Below are positions 32,501-43,700 of a stretch of DNA of 44,393 nucleotides, piece after piece (the first letter of the stretch is position 1; the number at the start of each line of letters is the position of its first letter). The translations under genes were made by a program, and so were the position numbers. The notes under the pieces were generated by a model. It did not search any database. It was not told the origin of the DNA and worked only from the letters and a program-made list of their open reading frames with translations. The DNA is from Nemertoderma westbladi (taxonomy: Eukaryota > Xenacoelomorpha > Nemertodermatida > Nemertodermatidae). The stretch covers positions 1 to 44,393 of the forward strand of contig JAUCBJ010002879.1 in the NCBI GenBank assembly GCA_032718475.1, given 5' to 3'.

Positions 32501-33854
32501 CTAACATGCTCTACCAGAGGCACACGTGAGTACGCAGGGTGAGCTGAGCAACGTGCTGATTTGGCGAACTGCCTTAAAAGTCATCAGATTGTGTGCATCA
32601 ACCCTGCTGTAGATCATGCGTGATTAATGACAGCATTTGTGGGCTCATTAATTATAGAACCTCGATCAATATGACTCCATATTAACGTGGCTTTTGTTGT
32701 AAAGCTTTGTGTTGGTTTTCTATAAGTTTAGATACAATTTGTGAACTCTGAGCCCAGCTGGCTCATCGTGAGTGTGAATAGAATTGTGAGGTTGGCGCAA
32801 ACGGGCGTTGATTACTCTCCATTGGGAGTATTGTATGTGTACATGTGGGTACAATAATGAGCTGTGTCAATCGTTTCACGCCTCGACAAAACGGTACATC
32901 ATTGTGTAACGCTGAGGTTCGTTTATTCCGGGTTATGAAGTGACTGGAGATTGAAATTAGCGATATGGGCGTGCATAATTGTATACTTACCACCTGGGTT
33001 CCCTTTATCACCCGACAACCTCAAGATACCGGTCCGGTACATAATTACAAAATTTCCGCAAATAATTTGAATTTCGATCCAAAATACCTCAGAGAAATCA
33101 ATCAGAACCAATGAATTAGTTTTGTTTCCTAGTGTCAGAGAGTCGTCAACTATCTCACATTTCGAGAGTTCCGATCATTACAAAGATGTCAACGTCTAGA
33201 TAAATATAACGATAACAATATATTACTCTAAGATTTCTTATCGATTTGGCGAGGAATTGTTGAGATAAACAACGTACCCTTGGTTGCCAGCACATGCGCA
33301 CGATGTGTGTGCAGTATACACTATGCAGTGGAGTATGGCTAGATAAAAGAGGAAAAAAGTGATTATATCAAGTCACTGTACGTTCGTGTTGCTGAGCCAA
33401 AATTCGATTAATTCAGTTACTTTTGTAGATAGTTGTTATTATTTTCAATGTTACGGTATAGTGTTGTACACTGTAGGGCCTACACTATTTGGGTTGGCTA
33501 GAAAGATCATCACGTTCTGTAGTGTCACGATATATATAGGAACTTCAACTTCATACAAGTAAAAACACAATAAAATGTATTTTAATTATAATTCACGAAT
33601 TTATTTAACCCTATAAAACAATTTACAAATATTACTGTAAATACATTAAACCAAGTAGCACATTAAGGACTTCGTATAAAATAAATTATAAACAAACGAG
33701 TCATTACATAAATGCACCATAATGTTAATAAAATATGAATAAGTGTATACTGTAAAACCTCATAGGGGTCAAGGCAGTTTCGTTTCGGCACGAATGCTTT
33801 TGAGGGTCTATCCAGGGTACATCTCTGCCTTCCATCCTTAAATGGTAGCTAAAT
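29584..33854. other. Long region without a confirmed gene
   Basis: Mostly AT-rich and largely free of tandem repeats. Two weak coding hints occur. A candidate + strand exon at 30780-30876 is bounded by CATTTGCAG and a CAG/GTAATA donor. A short - strand frame near 33000 contains GDKGNPGG before a GTAAGT donor. Neither is linked to other exons, so neither is called as a gene. Confidence 0.4.
30780..30876 (+). other. Candidate orphan exon
   Basis: Preceded by CATTTGCAG and followed by GTAATA. It reads KLELVVTGVLASHYTPPYP and IIVHFRTTQ in a frame open to 31128. No homologue is recognised and no partner exon was found. A chance open frame is quite possible. Confidence 0.25.
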
Positions 33855-33964
33855 GAGTACTGGAGTTTCCTCTGGGGAGTATAGTTTTGGGTGGACCGCA
33901 CTGGAAATAAGTCGTCAGACTTTGTGCGCAATCCATGGCCTAATTGCAGAAAAAAACTTTTTTT
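33855..33964 (+). repeat. Dispersed ~115-bp repeat, copy 2
   Basis: Closely matches 61-181: GAGTACTGGAGTTTCCTCTG, GGACCGCACTGGAAATAAGT and CTTTGTGCGCAATCC appear in the same order and orientation. Both copies end in an A/T-rich stretch. Confidence 0.7.
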
Positions 33965-34762
33965 AAAAGACCTGCAAGGACAAAAAAATAATCCCAAAAG
34001 TACATGCACAACAGATAGAAGAGTAGATCGATGTCCGAAGACTTTTAAATCATAACTAATACATTTTCGTGACAGAATTTGTTAGAAGCGAACCTGAATT
34101 TTAAGCAAATTAAATACGTTAAGAAACCGATCATGAAAAACACATTGAAACCAATTGTAACATAACCCCAAAATGGAACTTAACTTTTAATGTCTTAGCA
34201 GCCTTGAATTTCCAAAATGAATGAAAACTACTTTTTACTACAAAAAAAAACGTCCGAGGCTTAACAAAATATTTTTTTTTCAAAATGGACCGAAAATAAA
34301 ACTTTTGTGGTGAAAAAGTATTTTTTTGGCAGAAGGCTGTTTCTCCAACAATAGTCGTTGAAATTAGTTGTAATTTGAAATTAAGATTTAAAATTATCCA
34401 AATTATTAAAAAACGACATCTCAAAGGCTCGATAAGAAATTTTGTACGAGGCCATTCTGTTCCAAAATGGTTCCGGTCAAATTCTAGAGAAATCTGTTTA
34501 GAGGTTTTATTGGTTATTCTGAACATGCACATTAAATTTAAAATAAAAAGATTTAAAGTTGAATGGAAAAATTAAATCTCTCCCTCTAGTTTATATGTTA
34601 TCATTTTTCTTTAAACATGAATTTGAGAAAATATAAGAATAAACAGCAAAACCAAAGTGCAGCATTATGGATTCTTGTGATTCTCCACTCATCAGAAAGT
34701 CAACTCCATCGTCACCAACACCTGGTTGTTCAGTTACCGCTGGCAAAGTCACCACAGTTGAG
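33965..34762. other. AT-rich DNA, no gene recognised
   Basis: A 133-codon frame at 34532-34131 (-) is Phe/Lys-rich, as expected by chance in A/T homopolymer-rich DNA. No domain is seen. Confidence 0.45.
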
Positions 34763-34950
34763 TTCACCGCAGTTAGTTTCCGGTGTTCAGTACACCGCAG
34801 TTAGTTACCGGTGTTCAGTTCACCGCAGTTAGTTACCGCTGTTCAGTTTACCGCAGTTAGTTACCGGTTTTCAGTTCACCGCAGTTAGTTACCGGTGTTC
34901 AGTTCACCGCAGTTAGTTTCCGGTGTTCAGTTCACCGCAGTTAGTTGCCA
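34763..34950. repeat. 28-bp tandem repeat, ~7 copies
   Basis: Seven head-to-tail units of TTCACCGCAGTTAGTT plus ACCGGTGTTCAG start at 34763 and repeat every 28 bases, the last truncated. The copies are lightly diverged. It is unrelated to the other arrays. Confidence 0.93.
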
Positions 34951-35144
34951 GTATTTAAACTCCGCTGACTATATGCCTTTAACCTTAGGGGACCTGGAGG
35001 GGCCGCTGTGTGCTTCATATGCTGAAACCTGTAATATAATGTTGATATAATTGTAACATAATTTACCAAAACAATTATAAACAAATTATTGTTAATATTG
35101 CAATAAATTGATATTCATTAAATGTAAACCAGTTGATATGTAAA

Positions 35145-35340
35145 CCAGAGAGACTGGTGGTATGATATTAGCCTCTAGCTGGAGGTTTAGGGTTCGATCC
35201 CTTCCTGAGCCAGTTACATTTTCGCAACTGGCGCACCAACCTAAATTAACCTGGATTCTGCTGAGGGAATAAAGAAAACCACCGGTTGGACATTGAGGAA
35301 ATTCCAACCTTGGGAGTAGGACGGGTTCTCTGCTTAACAA
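35145..35340 (+). repeat. tRNA-derived SINE
   Basis: GACTGGTGGTATGATATTAG acts as a degenerate A box, followed by GGTTTAGGGTTCGATCCC, which contains a clear B box. The body continues with GAGCCAGTTACATTTTCGC, CACCAACCTAAATTAACC and GGGAATAAAGAAAACCACCG. The order of a tRNA-like head and unrelated body marks a SINE. It lies downstream of the last supported exon of the - strand gene, probably in its next intron. Confidence 0.55.
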
Positions 35341-35673
35341 GGTAAATATTTCGCAAATAAGATTAAGGAGCCTTAGGGTCGCCTGCGTTGTTTTGGGTCA
35401 CGTTTAACTATAACTTTTACTTGATTTAAAACTCCCTGGCTGTGATAAATAATGTAGATTGTAGGTAAGACTATATAGTGTGCAACTTTCTCAGCCTATT
35501 CTACTTTGCCCGTGTTTATCAAGGCTACCTAGAATATTTATTACATTATTAGTAGACGCCGCAAAAGAACTCATATCAAATTCTGTACTCTTCCACTCGA
35601 ATATTTTTTAACTCAGAATATGACAGATAAATAAGGTTTATAAGTATTTTATCATGGACACCGTTGAACGCAC

Positions 35674-35839
35674 CTGAGTGGGTCGTTGTTGCTATGTAGT
35701 CCTTTTGAAGCACCGGGGGTATCGTTAATTCTAGAGACAAAGGGCGCCGGTCCGGTAATGATTGACAGACCGGAATTGGTGAAATCCGAAAACGGCGGAC
35801 TTCTACCGGATAGTTTCAGAGATTGACCACTACTCGTAA
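35674..35839 (-). CDS. Unidentified - strand gene, exon D (most 3' exon supported)
   Basis: Bounded on the - strand by a GTTGTTGACAG acceptor and a CTCAG/GTGCGT donor; 166 nt. It enters in phase 1 (completing a Val codon begun in exon C) and leaves in phase 2. It encodes TSSGQSLKLSGRSPPFSDF, then TNSGLSIITGPAPFVSRIND and TPGASKGLHSNNDPL, a Ser/Gly/Pro-rich segment without a recognisable domain or membrane span. The phase agrees with exon C, which supports a real spliced gene. The next exon was not found with confidence. Confidence 0.6.
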
Positions 35840-35978
35840 CTGTCAACAACAGAAAAACATTCGAAATAACTAATATAATATACAAACAAAATAAACTGCT
35901 TCTTTTGCATGGCATTTTTGAACGACCGCTCGGTTACTATAACCAGAGCGTTATTTATGGCAAATAACCATAGCCATT

Positions 35979-36968
35979 TAGAGTTGAAACAGAGACCTGT
36001 TTTTCTTAATCCCGGTAAACCAGAGCCCTACCCGGAGAATTATTTTGAAAAATACCGGAGACCAGAGCCGGAGATCAGAGACTTTGCTTATTTTTCTACT
36101 TACAATTTGATTACTCCCCTATAGCACAAACAGGTACATACGGCCTTAGAACTATTTTTCTATGGTTGAATTACAGTAAAGTAAATCCAACCCATTTCAA
36201 ATCTTACCCATTGTAAGAAACTAACCGCACGTACAGTTTGGGGGGCTTAATTAATATTAATTTGGTTATTTGTATATTAATTCGTTCTTATTTTGTTATT
36301 GTTAGTAATATGTTACGTTACCTAATTTTGTTTTGCACCATTAGGTACCGGTACTTTGTTAATTAAAGGCACTTATTTTACAATTGTTCAAATCATAAAC
36401 ATTTCAATATACTATAAACTTAATCATTTACGAATACTTAGTGCACAGGTATCGCCCCATTTACAAGCCTCGTTACGCTCGTTCTTTCCATTTGGTCGTC
36501 ATATTATCTATCCCATAACAAATTGAATGGAGATCAGCCCTTTCTTTCACTTTTAAACTTTATGGGAGCTCAAATTAAGCACCCTTATCCTTAAATAAGA
36601 ACGACCTTTAGGTGCTAGTTTAACTTAAAATTAAACGAACCTTAAATTAATTAAATAGAAGATTATTGGTACATTTATAAGAAATATAAATAGTGTAAAA
36701 GTGAATATTATATAATTGTGTTGAAGTGGTGTATTAAAAATAGTTAAAAATTAAAGAAATAATTGTAAAAAATTTGTGAAAAATTATCTTCATTTCACAT
36801 TTTGTGTTGTACAGGATCTATTTTTAAATATCTATTTCTAATTTGTAAAATCACTGATCTCTGGGTAAAATGTATGTTTTCAATACCCGGGAACCAGAGA
36901 CCTATCCGGAGACCAAAAAACTGCCCGGAGAATCCAGAGAACAGTGACAAGTCTCTGTTTCAACTCTA
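35979..36968. mobile_element. MITE with perfect 18-bp terminal inverted repeats
   Basis: TAGAGTTGAAACAGAGAC at 35979-35996 is exactly mirrored by its reverse complement at 36951-36968. Both ends terminate in TA, so a TA target duplication as in Tc1/mariner elements is possible. The subterminal zones on both sides are rich in CCGGAGA and CCAGAGA words. The 990-bp interior is AT-rich and has no transposase. It sits in the intron between exons C and D of the - strand gene. Confidence 0.7.
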
Positions 36969-37105
36969 GGCCCATTACTCACAATCACAGATGTAATACG
37001 GCGCGCCATTAATAATTCCAATATAAAAAGCCAACCCTTGAGTAACCAATTAACACGATTTATCTAAAACTATAATATTTCCAGTGGTAACCCATAGCTA
37101 CCTAC

Positions 37106-37251
37106 CATAAGAACTTCCCGTTCTTCCACCGTAGTCATGGTAACTACCCAGGTGCGATGCATAACCATTATCGGCCTCTACTCGAACTTTAGGATCCACT
37201 GATTGGTTAAGTAAACCACCCAATGACAACCGGCGTGGAACACTCCGCATC
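37106..37251 (-). CDS. Unidentified - strand gene, exon C
   Basis: Bounded by a TATCTTTCTAG acceptor and a TATG/GTAGGT donor; 146 nt. Its first base completes the Arg codon left open by exon B, and it ends in phase 1, matching exon D. It encodes MRSVPRRLSLGGLLNQSVDP, then KVRVEADNGYASHLGSYHDY and GGRTGSSYG. PRRLSL fits a basophilic (PKA-type RRxS) phosphorylation site. The Gly/Ser/Tyr-rich tail looks disordered. No family is recognised. Confidence 0.65.
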
Positions 37252-37624
37252 CTAGAAAGATAGACTCTTAATAAAATGAATTCAAGGTCATTTCTCATGG
37301 ATATATTAACAATGAGTATAAAATAAATGGACGGATCAATCATGGATGTCCTTTTTTCTCACGCGTGTTGGGGTGTTTGTGTGTTTGTGTGTTTGTTTGT
37401 ACACACAACTTCTTGCGCTTAATGTTGATGAAATTGGATGAAACATTGATGATAGATTCATTATCGGACCTAGTTGTGTATGCAAGGTTTTGGTTGCGAG
37501 GGACCTGTTGGTTTCCTAGCAACAGTGAAATTTATTCTAGAATGACCGATCATAATCGTAGAATTCACTCAATCAAAATTCTGTCCACACCCCATAGAGA
37601 GCATTTATTGGACATGCAAAATTT

Positions 37625-39339
37625 CCGCCCATGTGAAGAATACCAGGATTTCACTTTTCGGTCGACTTTTTATTGGAATTTTATATATGAAGATTTTTTA
37701 TTTTTTTTAATTTATCTTTATTAAGTGTTTTATAGCGCTTATTTCTGCCTTTTAACCTGGACATATACCAATTCGTTTATTGTTTTTGGTTAGATTCAGC
37801 CCTTCTGTTACCTGTGTTTGTTCGCGCTTTTAGACCTTTAGCAGTTTAACCTGCCAAATTTAGGTGTCTTCTAGGTTATAAATCGACTTTAGCCTATGAC
37901 AAGTATTTGATACACCTAAAACTACATTAGCTGAAGCCAGCCTATGCGCGACCATTCACCCACTGGATTTACCCGGGAGACTGGATTCTGAAGCTCTGAC
38001 CTTATTGCGGTGTAGGTCTACTGTACTATTCGATTGATCGTTAATATATAATCTCTGACAAATATTATTCACTTTCGGGAAATATTAACAGTTCCTTTAG
38101 GACGTGGCGCTCTAAGTATGTAAACAGAGTTATGACTTACACTAAACACAACGGGATGGCTAATGATTCACGTATAAAGCGCATTCTTTAGGAAATGCTT
38201 TGTTATCTGTCACACTCATGCACACTACCGCACACTGCTGCACACTGATCTGCCGACCTTCACTAATTTTAATCATATATAAGGAGAACAGCAACCGACA
38301 CATGTAGGGCCTATGAAATAGCATTCAATTCACTCCAAAACCACTATAATGTAAGTCGCAATTGCTATATGTAACCGGTCTCTCTAACCTTCAGTATATC
38401 AAGAAGATTGGGGTTTTCTGATTATTTATCGATATTCTCCAAATATAACAACATTCCATCAACTGATACAATTAATAACCGACAGTAAATAGCAGTAAAA
38501 TAATGCGGTGAAAGGTATGTATAATTTAAGATGCTGAGTTAATGCGTGACTTGATATGATAACAGTTATACGTTTCTATGATCAAAGCCGATCTAATGTT
38601 TGGCTAAAGTCTGAAACACAGAATAATTCCAAAGCCGGTGTTCTGGCATCAGGAAAAAAGGTAAACATAAACCATAATGCATTGCGCGATTTCCCGGAGG
38701 TTTCTGTACAAATAAAATGAAAATCGCTCTGATTGGTCTACCGAACAAAGAAGAAAGAAAAAGTTACACGTGGACATATCAGCTGATAGATGTCGTCATC
38801 TGAAATACACTGTATCAAGAGTATTTTGGCGTATTGCGACATAAAATCGCTAGTTATGTCCGCTAAAGTACACATACAGAAGAAATGGCTTTTTATGTCC
38901 ACTAAAACACCTGTACAGTAAGGAAACGGCTTTTTATGTCCGCTAAAACACCTACAGAGTACTTTGCGGGGAAAATAACCAGCTAAATCCGCAAAAGCCT
39001 TTACAGTGTTTTTGGTGAAAACCCGGTATTCTTCACATGGGGATAACTGCAAAGTGAAATATAACGGCAGAAAGTCTGATATTCTTCACATGGGCGAAAA
39101 TTTCACTATATTTCGTTTAGAATTGAAGGAGAGGCCCATGTGAAGAATACCACAATTTCTGCCGTTATATTTCACTTTGCAGTTACCCCCATGTGAAGAA
39201 TATCAGGTTTTCACCAAAAACAAAGGTTGCAGAAGGGCTGAATCTAACCCAAACAATAAACGAATTAGTATATGTACATATAAAATTCCAATAAAAAGTC
39301 GACCGAAAAGTGAACTCCAGGTATTCTTCACATGGGCGG
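37625..39339. mobile_element. Nested inverted-repeat element, 1715 bp
   Basis: CCGCCCATGTGAAGAATACC at 37625-37644 is mirrored perfectly at 39339-39320. The similarity continues inward through CACTTTTCGGTCGACTTTTT, and after a 75-bp insertion in the left arm through AATTCGTTTATTG and TTAGATTCAGCCCTTCTG. A second inverted repeat with ~85-bp arms (about 39010-39094 against 39135-39222) lies within the right part, also bordered by CCCATGTGAAGAAT. Three imperfect ~41-bp repeats around TTATGTCCGCTAAA lie at 38853-38965. No transposase is seen. It fills most of the intron between exons B and C, and a truncated relative lies in the FoxQ2 intron. Confidence 0.7.
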
Positions 39340-39564
39340 TAGGATAAAATACATTTCCTGCAGACAGTGCTTTTTTTTAACTTACAATATATTTTTTACT
39401 ATTACTATATTGTGTACTTTGCCCAAGGCTTCGTTTTTCGTTTTTCGAGGATGCCCTGCATACTCGTGTACCGTAATTTATTTCTTACACCAACAATATT
39501 GATAGCAATAGATCCGTCCATTATTGCCAGCTCTCGCTGGCAAGCTTGTGCATTAATGACATAC

Positions 39565-39782
39565 CTTTGAGTCAAGGCAGAGGAATTATTAGAACCATGC
39601 TGACTGGCGTAGCGTGGTGCCGTGGTGCCCGAGGGTAGTCTACCTCCAGACAGGGACGTCGGTTGTAACTGGGACTGCAGGCGTGCGAGGGCTTCGTATT
39701 GGTTGCTAGGCAACTGGTTATAAGAACCTGCTATAGTCAGGGGCTGGGTCTCGTTTCTATGGTCGTGTTTATGTTCGGAATT
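39565..39782 (-). CDS. Unidentified - strand gene, exon B
   Basis: Bounded by a strong TATTTTTCAG acceptor and a CAAAG/GTATGT donor; 218 nt. It starts in phase 0, matching exon A, and ends in phase 2, matching exon C. It encodes NSEHKHDHRNETQPLTIAGS, then YNQLPSNQYEALARLQSQLQ and PTSLSGGRLPSGTTAPRYAS. The Gln/Ser-rich, low-hydrophobic composition suggests a disordered intracellular segment, with EALARLQSQLQ possibly helical. The splice sites are the best of the four exons. Codon use is balanced and GC-richer than the flanks. Confidence 0.72.
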
Positions 39783-40287
39783 CTGAAAAATATATTTGAT
39801 CAAAATAAAACGAAGTGGTGTTGAAATGATAATACAACTGCACAACCCCCAGGTCATTGATGAACCAAATCTCAATGAGCCACCCGACAGGAACCAAATT
39901 ACGGTTAGATTAACGATAATTGGGTTTTAAAGGTGAAAACAAATAATGTTACCCTGGCAACAATACGACTTAGAAACAAGGTGCCTTCGGTCGAGGAGTT
40001 ATAGGGTCGACCTGTTAACAACAGATCTAACGGCACATCTCACCAGGCTCCTATTACTTTAGTAATACGATCAGAAATAGTTCAGCCCAATTAATTAACC
40101 ACAATTTTCCTAATAAGGCAGTAAGTAATTAAATAACCAATTAAAGTTTCATCTAAAATACATTTATTATAGAATTCATAACAGCGATTGGCCAATTTAT
40201 TATAATACGTAACGTATATTACTAGCGTTTATTATATTACTAAAATAATAATTAAACAAAATAATTAACATACAGATTGCTACTAAC

Positions 40288-40479
40288 CGAAGTGAGTTTT
40301 TCGCTATCGTTGTGGCGGTTGCTCTGTAGCAACCGATGAACCAGGTCTACAACCCCGCATCCGCGAATCAGATTGTCTCGTCGAACCAATCCCGATATTC
40401 GCTCCAGTTCCTCGTGTTCAATTATGCTTACCGGTTGGGTTGAATCAAAGTCAACCAAGTCGGTGTCCGGTTTCATCGC
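40288..40479 (-). CDS. Unidentified - strand gene, exon A (possibly first coding exon)
   Basis: Bounded by TATTTTTTTAG and a TCG/GTTAGT donor; 192 nt, exactly 64 codons, phase 0 at both ends. It encodes MKPDTDLVDFDSTQPVSIIE, then HEELERISGLVRRDNLIRGC and GVVDLVHRLLQSNRHNDSEK. The Met at 40476 is three bases inside the acceptor and could be the start codon, with a non-coding exon upstream, or an internal residue. The amphipathic stretch ELERISGLVRRDNLIR to DLVHRLLQ looks helical. The product is not recognised. The 43-bp satellite begins only 255 bp upstream. Confidence 0.68.
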
Positions 40480-40733
40480 CTAAAAAAATACAAAATCATC
40501 GGCAATATCATTCATGTCATTCTACTCAAACTGACTCTCCTGTTATCAGTCGCAGTTTACAATAATTACTTCGCTACCCATGGCTTGAAATTACGACACT
40601 CGTCGACAATGCAATCCTCGCTACGATCCAGAATTAAACCGACTCGTAATTTAATTAGAGAACCCCCTTTTTGCCCCTTATTAATTTGAATTCGATTGGA
40701 ACGAGTAAGGGAAGCCGGGAACGTCCAGTCTAC

Positions 40734-43700
40734 ACACGTTAGTGGGGACAGGGAGGAAACTGGTATGTCCAGTCTACACACGTTAGTGGGGACAGGGTAG
40801 GGAGGAAATTGGTATGTCCACGTCCAGTCTATACACGTTAGTGGGGACAGGAAGGAGACTGGTATGTCCAGTCTACACACGTTAGTGGAGACAGGGGGGA
40901 AACTGGTATGTCCAGTCTACACACGTTAGTGGAGACAGGGGGGAAACTGGTATGTCCAGTCTACACACGTTAGTGGGGACAGGGAGGAAACTGGTATGTC
41001 CAGTCTACACACGTTAGTGGCGACAGGGAGGAAACTGGTTTGTCCAGTCTACACACGTTAGTGGAGACAGGGAGGAAACTGGTTTGTCCAGTCTACACAC
41101 GTTAGTGGAGACAGGGAGGAAACTGGTATGTCCACGTCTAGTCTACACACGTTAGTGGGGACAGGGAGGAAACTGGTATGTCCACGTCTAGTCTACACAC
41201 GTTAGTGGGGACAGGGAGGAAACTGGTATGTCCAGTCTACACACGTTAGTGGAGACAGGGGGGAAACTGGAATGTCCAGTCTACACACGTTAGTGGGACA
41301 GGGGGAAACTGGTATGTGCAGTCTACACACGTTAGTGGGGACAGGGAGGAAACTGGTATGTCCAGTCTACACACGTTAGTGGAGACAGGGTAGGGAGGAA
41401 ATTGGTATGTCCAGTCTACACACGTTAGTGGGGACAGGGAGGAAACTGGTATGTCCAGTCTACACACGTTAGTGGAGACAGGGGGGAAACTGGAATGTCC
41501 AGTCTACACACGTTAGTGGGGACAGGGAGGAAACTGGTATGTCCAGTCTACACACGTTAGTGGAGACAGGGGGGAAACTGGAATGTCCAGTCTACACACG
41601 TTAGTGGAGACAGGGAGGAAGCTGGTATGTCCAGTCTACACACGTTAGTGGAGACAGGGGGGAAACTGGAATGTCCAGTCTACACACGTTAGTGGGGACA
41701 GGGAGGAAACTGGAATGTCCAGTCTACACACGTTAGTGGGACAGGGGGAAACTGGTATGTGCAGTCTACACACGTTAGTGGAGACAGGGGGGAAACTGGA
41801 ATGTCCAGTCTACACACGTTAGTGGGACAGGGGGAAACTGGTATGTCCAGTCTACACACGTTAGTGGAGACAGGGGGGAAACTGGAATGTCCAGTCTACA
41901 CACGTTAGTGGGACAGGGGGAAACTGGTATGTCCAGTCTACACACGTTAGTGGAGACAGGGGGGAAACTGGAATGTCCAGTCTACACACGTTAGTGGGAC
42001 AGGGGGAAACTGGTATGTCCAGTCTACACACGTTAGTGGAGACAGGGGGGAAACTGGAATGTCCAGTCTACACACGTTAGTGGGACAGGGGGAAACTGGT
42101 ATTTGCAGTCTACACACGTTAGTGGAGACAGGGGGAAAACTGGTATGTCCACGTCTAGTCTACACACGTTAGTGGGGACAGGGAGGAAACTGGTATGTCC
42201 AGTCTACACACGTTAGTGGAGACAGGGGGGAAACTGGAATGTCCAGTCTACACACGTTAGTGGGACAGGGGGAAACTGGTATGTGCAGTCTACACACGTT
42301 AGTGGGGACAGGGAGGAAACTGGTATGTCCAGTCTACACACGTTAGTGGAGACAGGGTAGGGAGGAAATTGGTATGTCCAGTCTACACACGTTAGTGGGG
42401 ACAGGGAGGAAACTGGTATGTCCAGTCTACACACGTTAGTGGAGACAGGGGGGAAACTGGAATGTCCAGTCTACACACGTTAGTGGGGACAGGGAGGAAA
42501 CTGGTATGTCCAGTCTACACACGTTAGTGGAGACAGGGGGGAAACTGGAATGTCCAGTCTACACACGTTAGTGGAGACAGGGAGGAAGCTGGTATGTCCA
42601 GTCTACACACGTTAGTGGAGACAGGGGGGAAACTGGAATGTCCAGTCTACACACGTTAGTGGGGACAGGGAGGAAACTGGAATGTCCAGTCTACACACGT
42701 TAGTGGGACAGGGGGAAACTGGTATGTGCAGTCTACACACGTTAGTGGAGACAGGGGGGAAACTGGAATGTCCAGTCTACACACGTTAGTGGGACAGGGG
42801 GAAACTGGTATGTCCAGTCTACACACGTTAGTGGAGACAGGGGGGAAACTGGAATGTCCAGTCTACACACGTTAGTGGGACAGGGGGAAACTGGTATGTC
42901 CAGTCTACACACGTTAGTGGAGACAGGGGGGAAACTGGAATGTCCAGTCTACACACGTTAGTGGGACAGGGGGAAACTGGTATGTCCAGTCTACACACGT
43001 TAGTGGAGACAGGGGGGAAACTGGAATGTCCAGTCTACACACGTTAGTGGGACAGGGGGAAACTGGTATTTGCAGTCTACACACGTTAGTGGAGACAGGG
43101 GGAAAACTGGTATGTCCAGTCTACACACGTTAGTGGGGACAGGGAGGAAACTGGTATGTCCAGTCTAGTCTACACACGTTAGTGGAGACAGGGAGGTAAC
43201 TGGTATGTCCATGTCCAATCTACCCACGTTAGTGGAGACAGGGGGGAAACTGGAATGTCCAGTCTACACACGTTAGTGGGACAGGGGGAAACTGGTATGT
43301 GCAGTCTACACACGTTAGTGGAGACAGGGGGAAAACTGGTATGTCCAGTCTACACACGTTAGTGGGACAGGGGGAAACTGGTATGTCCAGTCTACACACG
43401 TTAGTGGAGACAGGGGGGAAACTGGAATGTCCAGTCTACACACGTTAGTGGGGACAGGGAGGAAACTGGTATGTCCAGTCTAGTCTACACACGTTAGTGG
43501 AGACAGGGGGAAACTGGTATGTCCAGTCTACACACGTTAGTGGAGACAGGGGGAAACTGGAATGTCCAGTCTACACACGTTAGTGGGACAGGGGGAAACT
43601 GGTATGTGCAGTCTACACTCGTTAGTGGAGACAGGGGGAAAACTGGTATGTCCAGTCTACACACGTTAGTGGGACAGGGGGAAACTGGTATGTCCAGTCT

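Noticed and set aside
34131-34532. 133-codon frame on the - strand
   Set aside because: Rich in Phe, Lys and Leu as expected from A/T runs. No motif or splice support.
38738-39052. 104-codon frame on the - strand
   Set aside because: Lies inside the nested inverted-repeat element and reads through one hairpin arm. It is explained by repeats.
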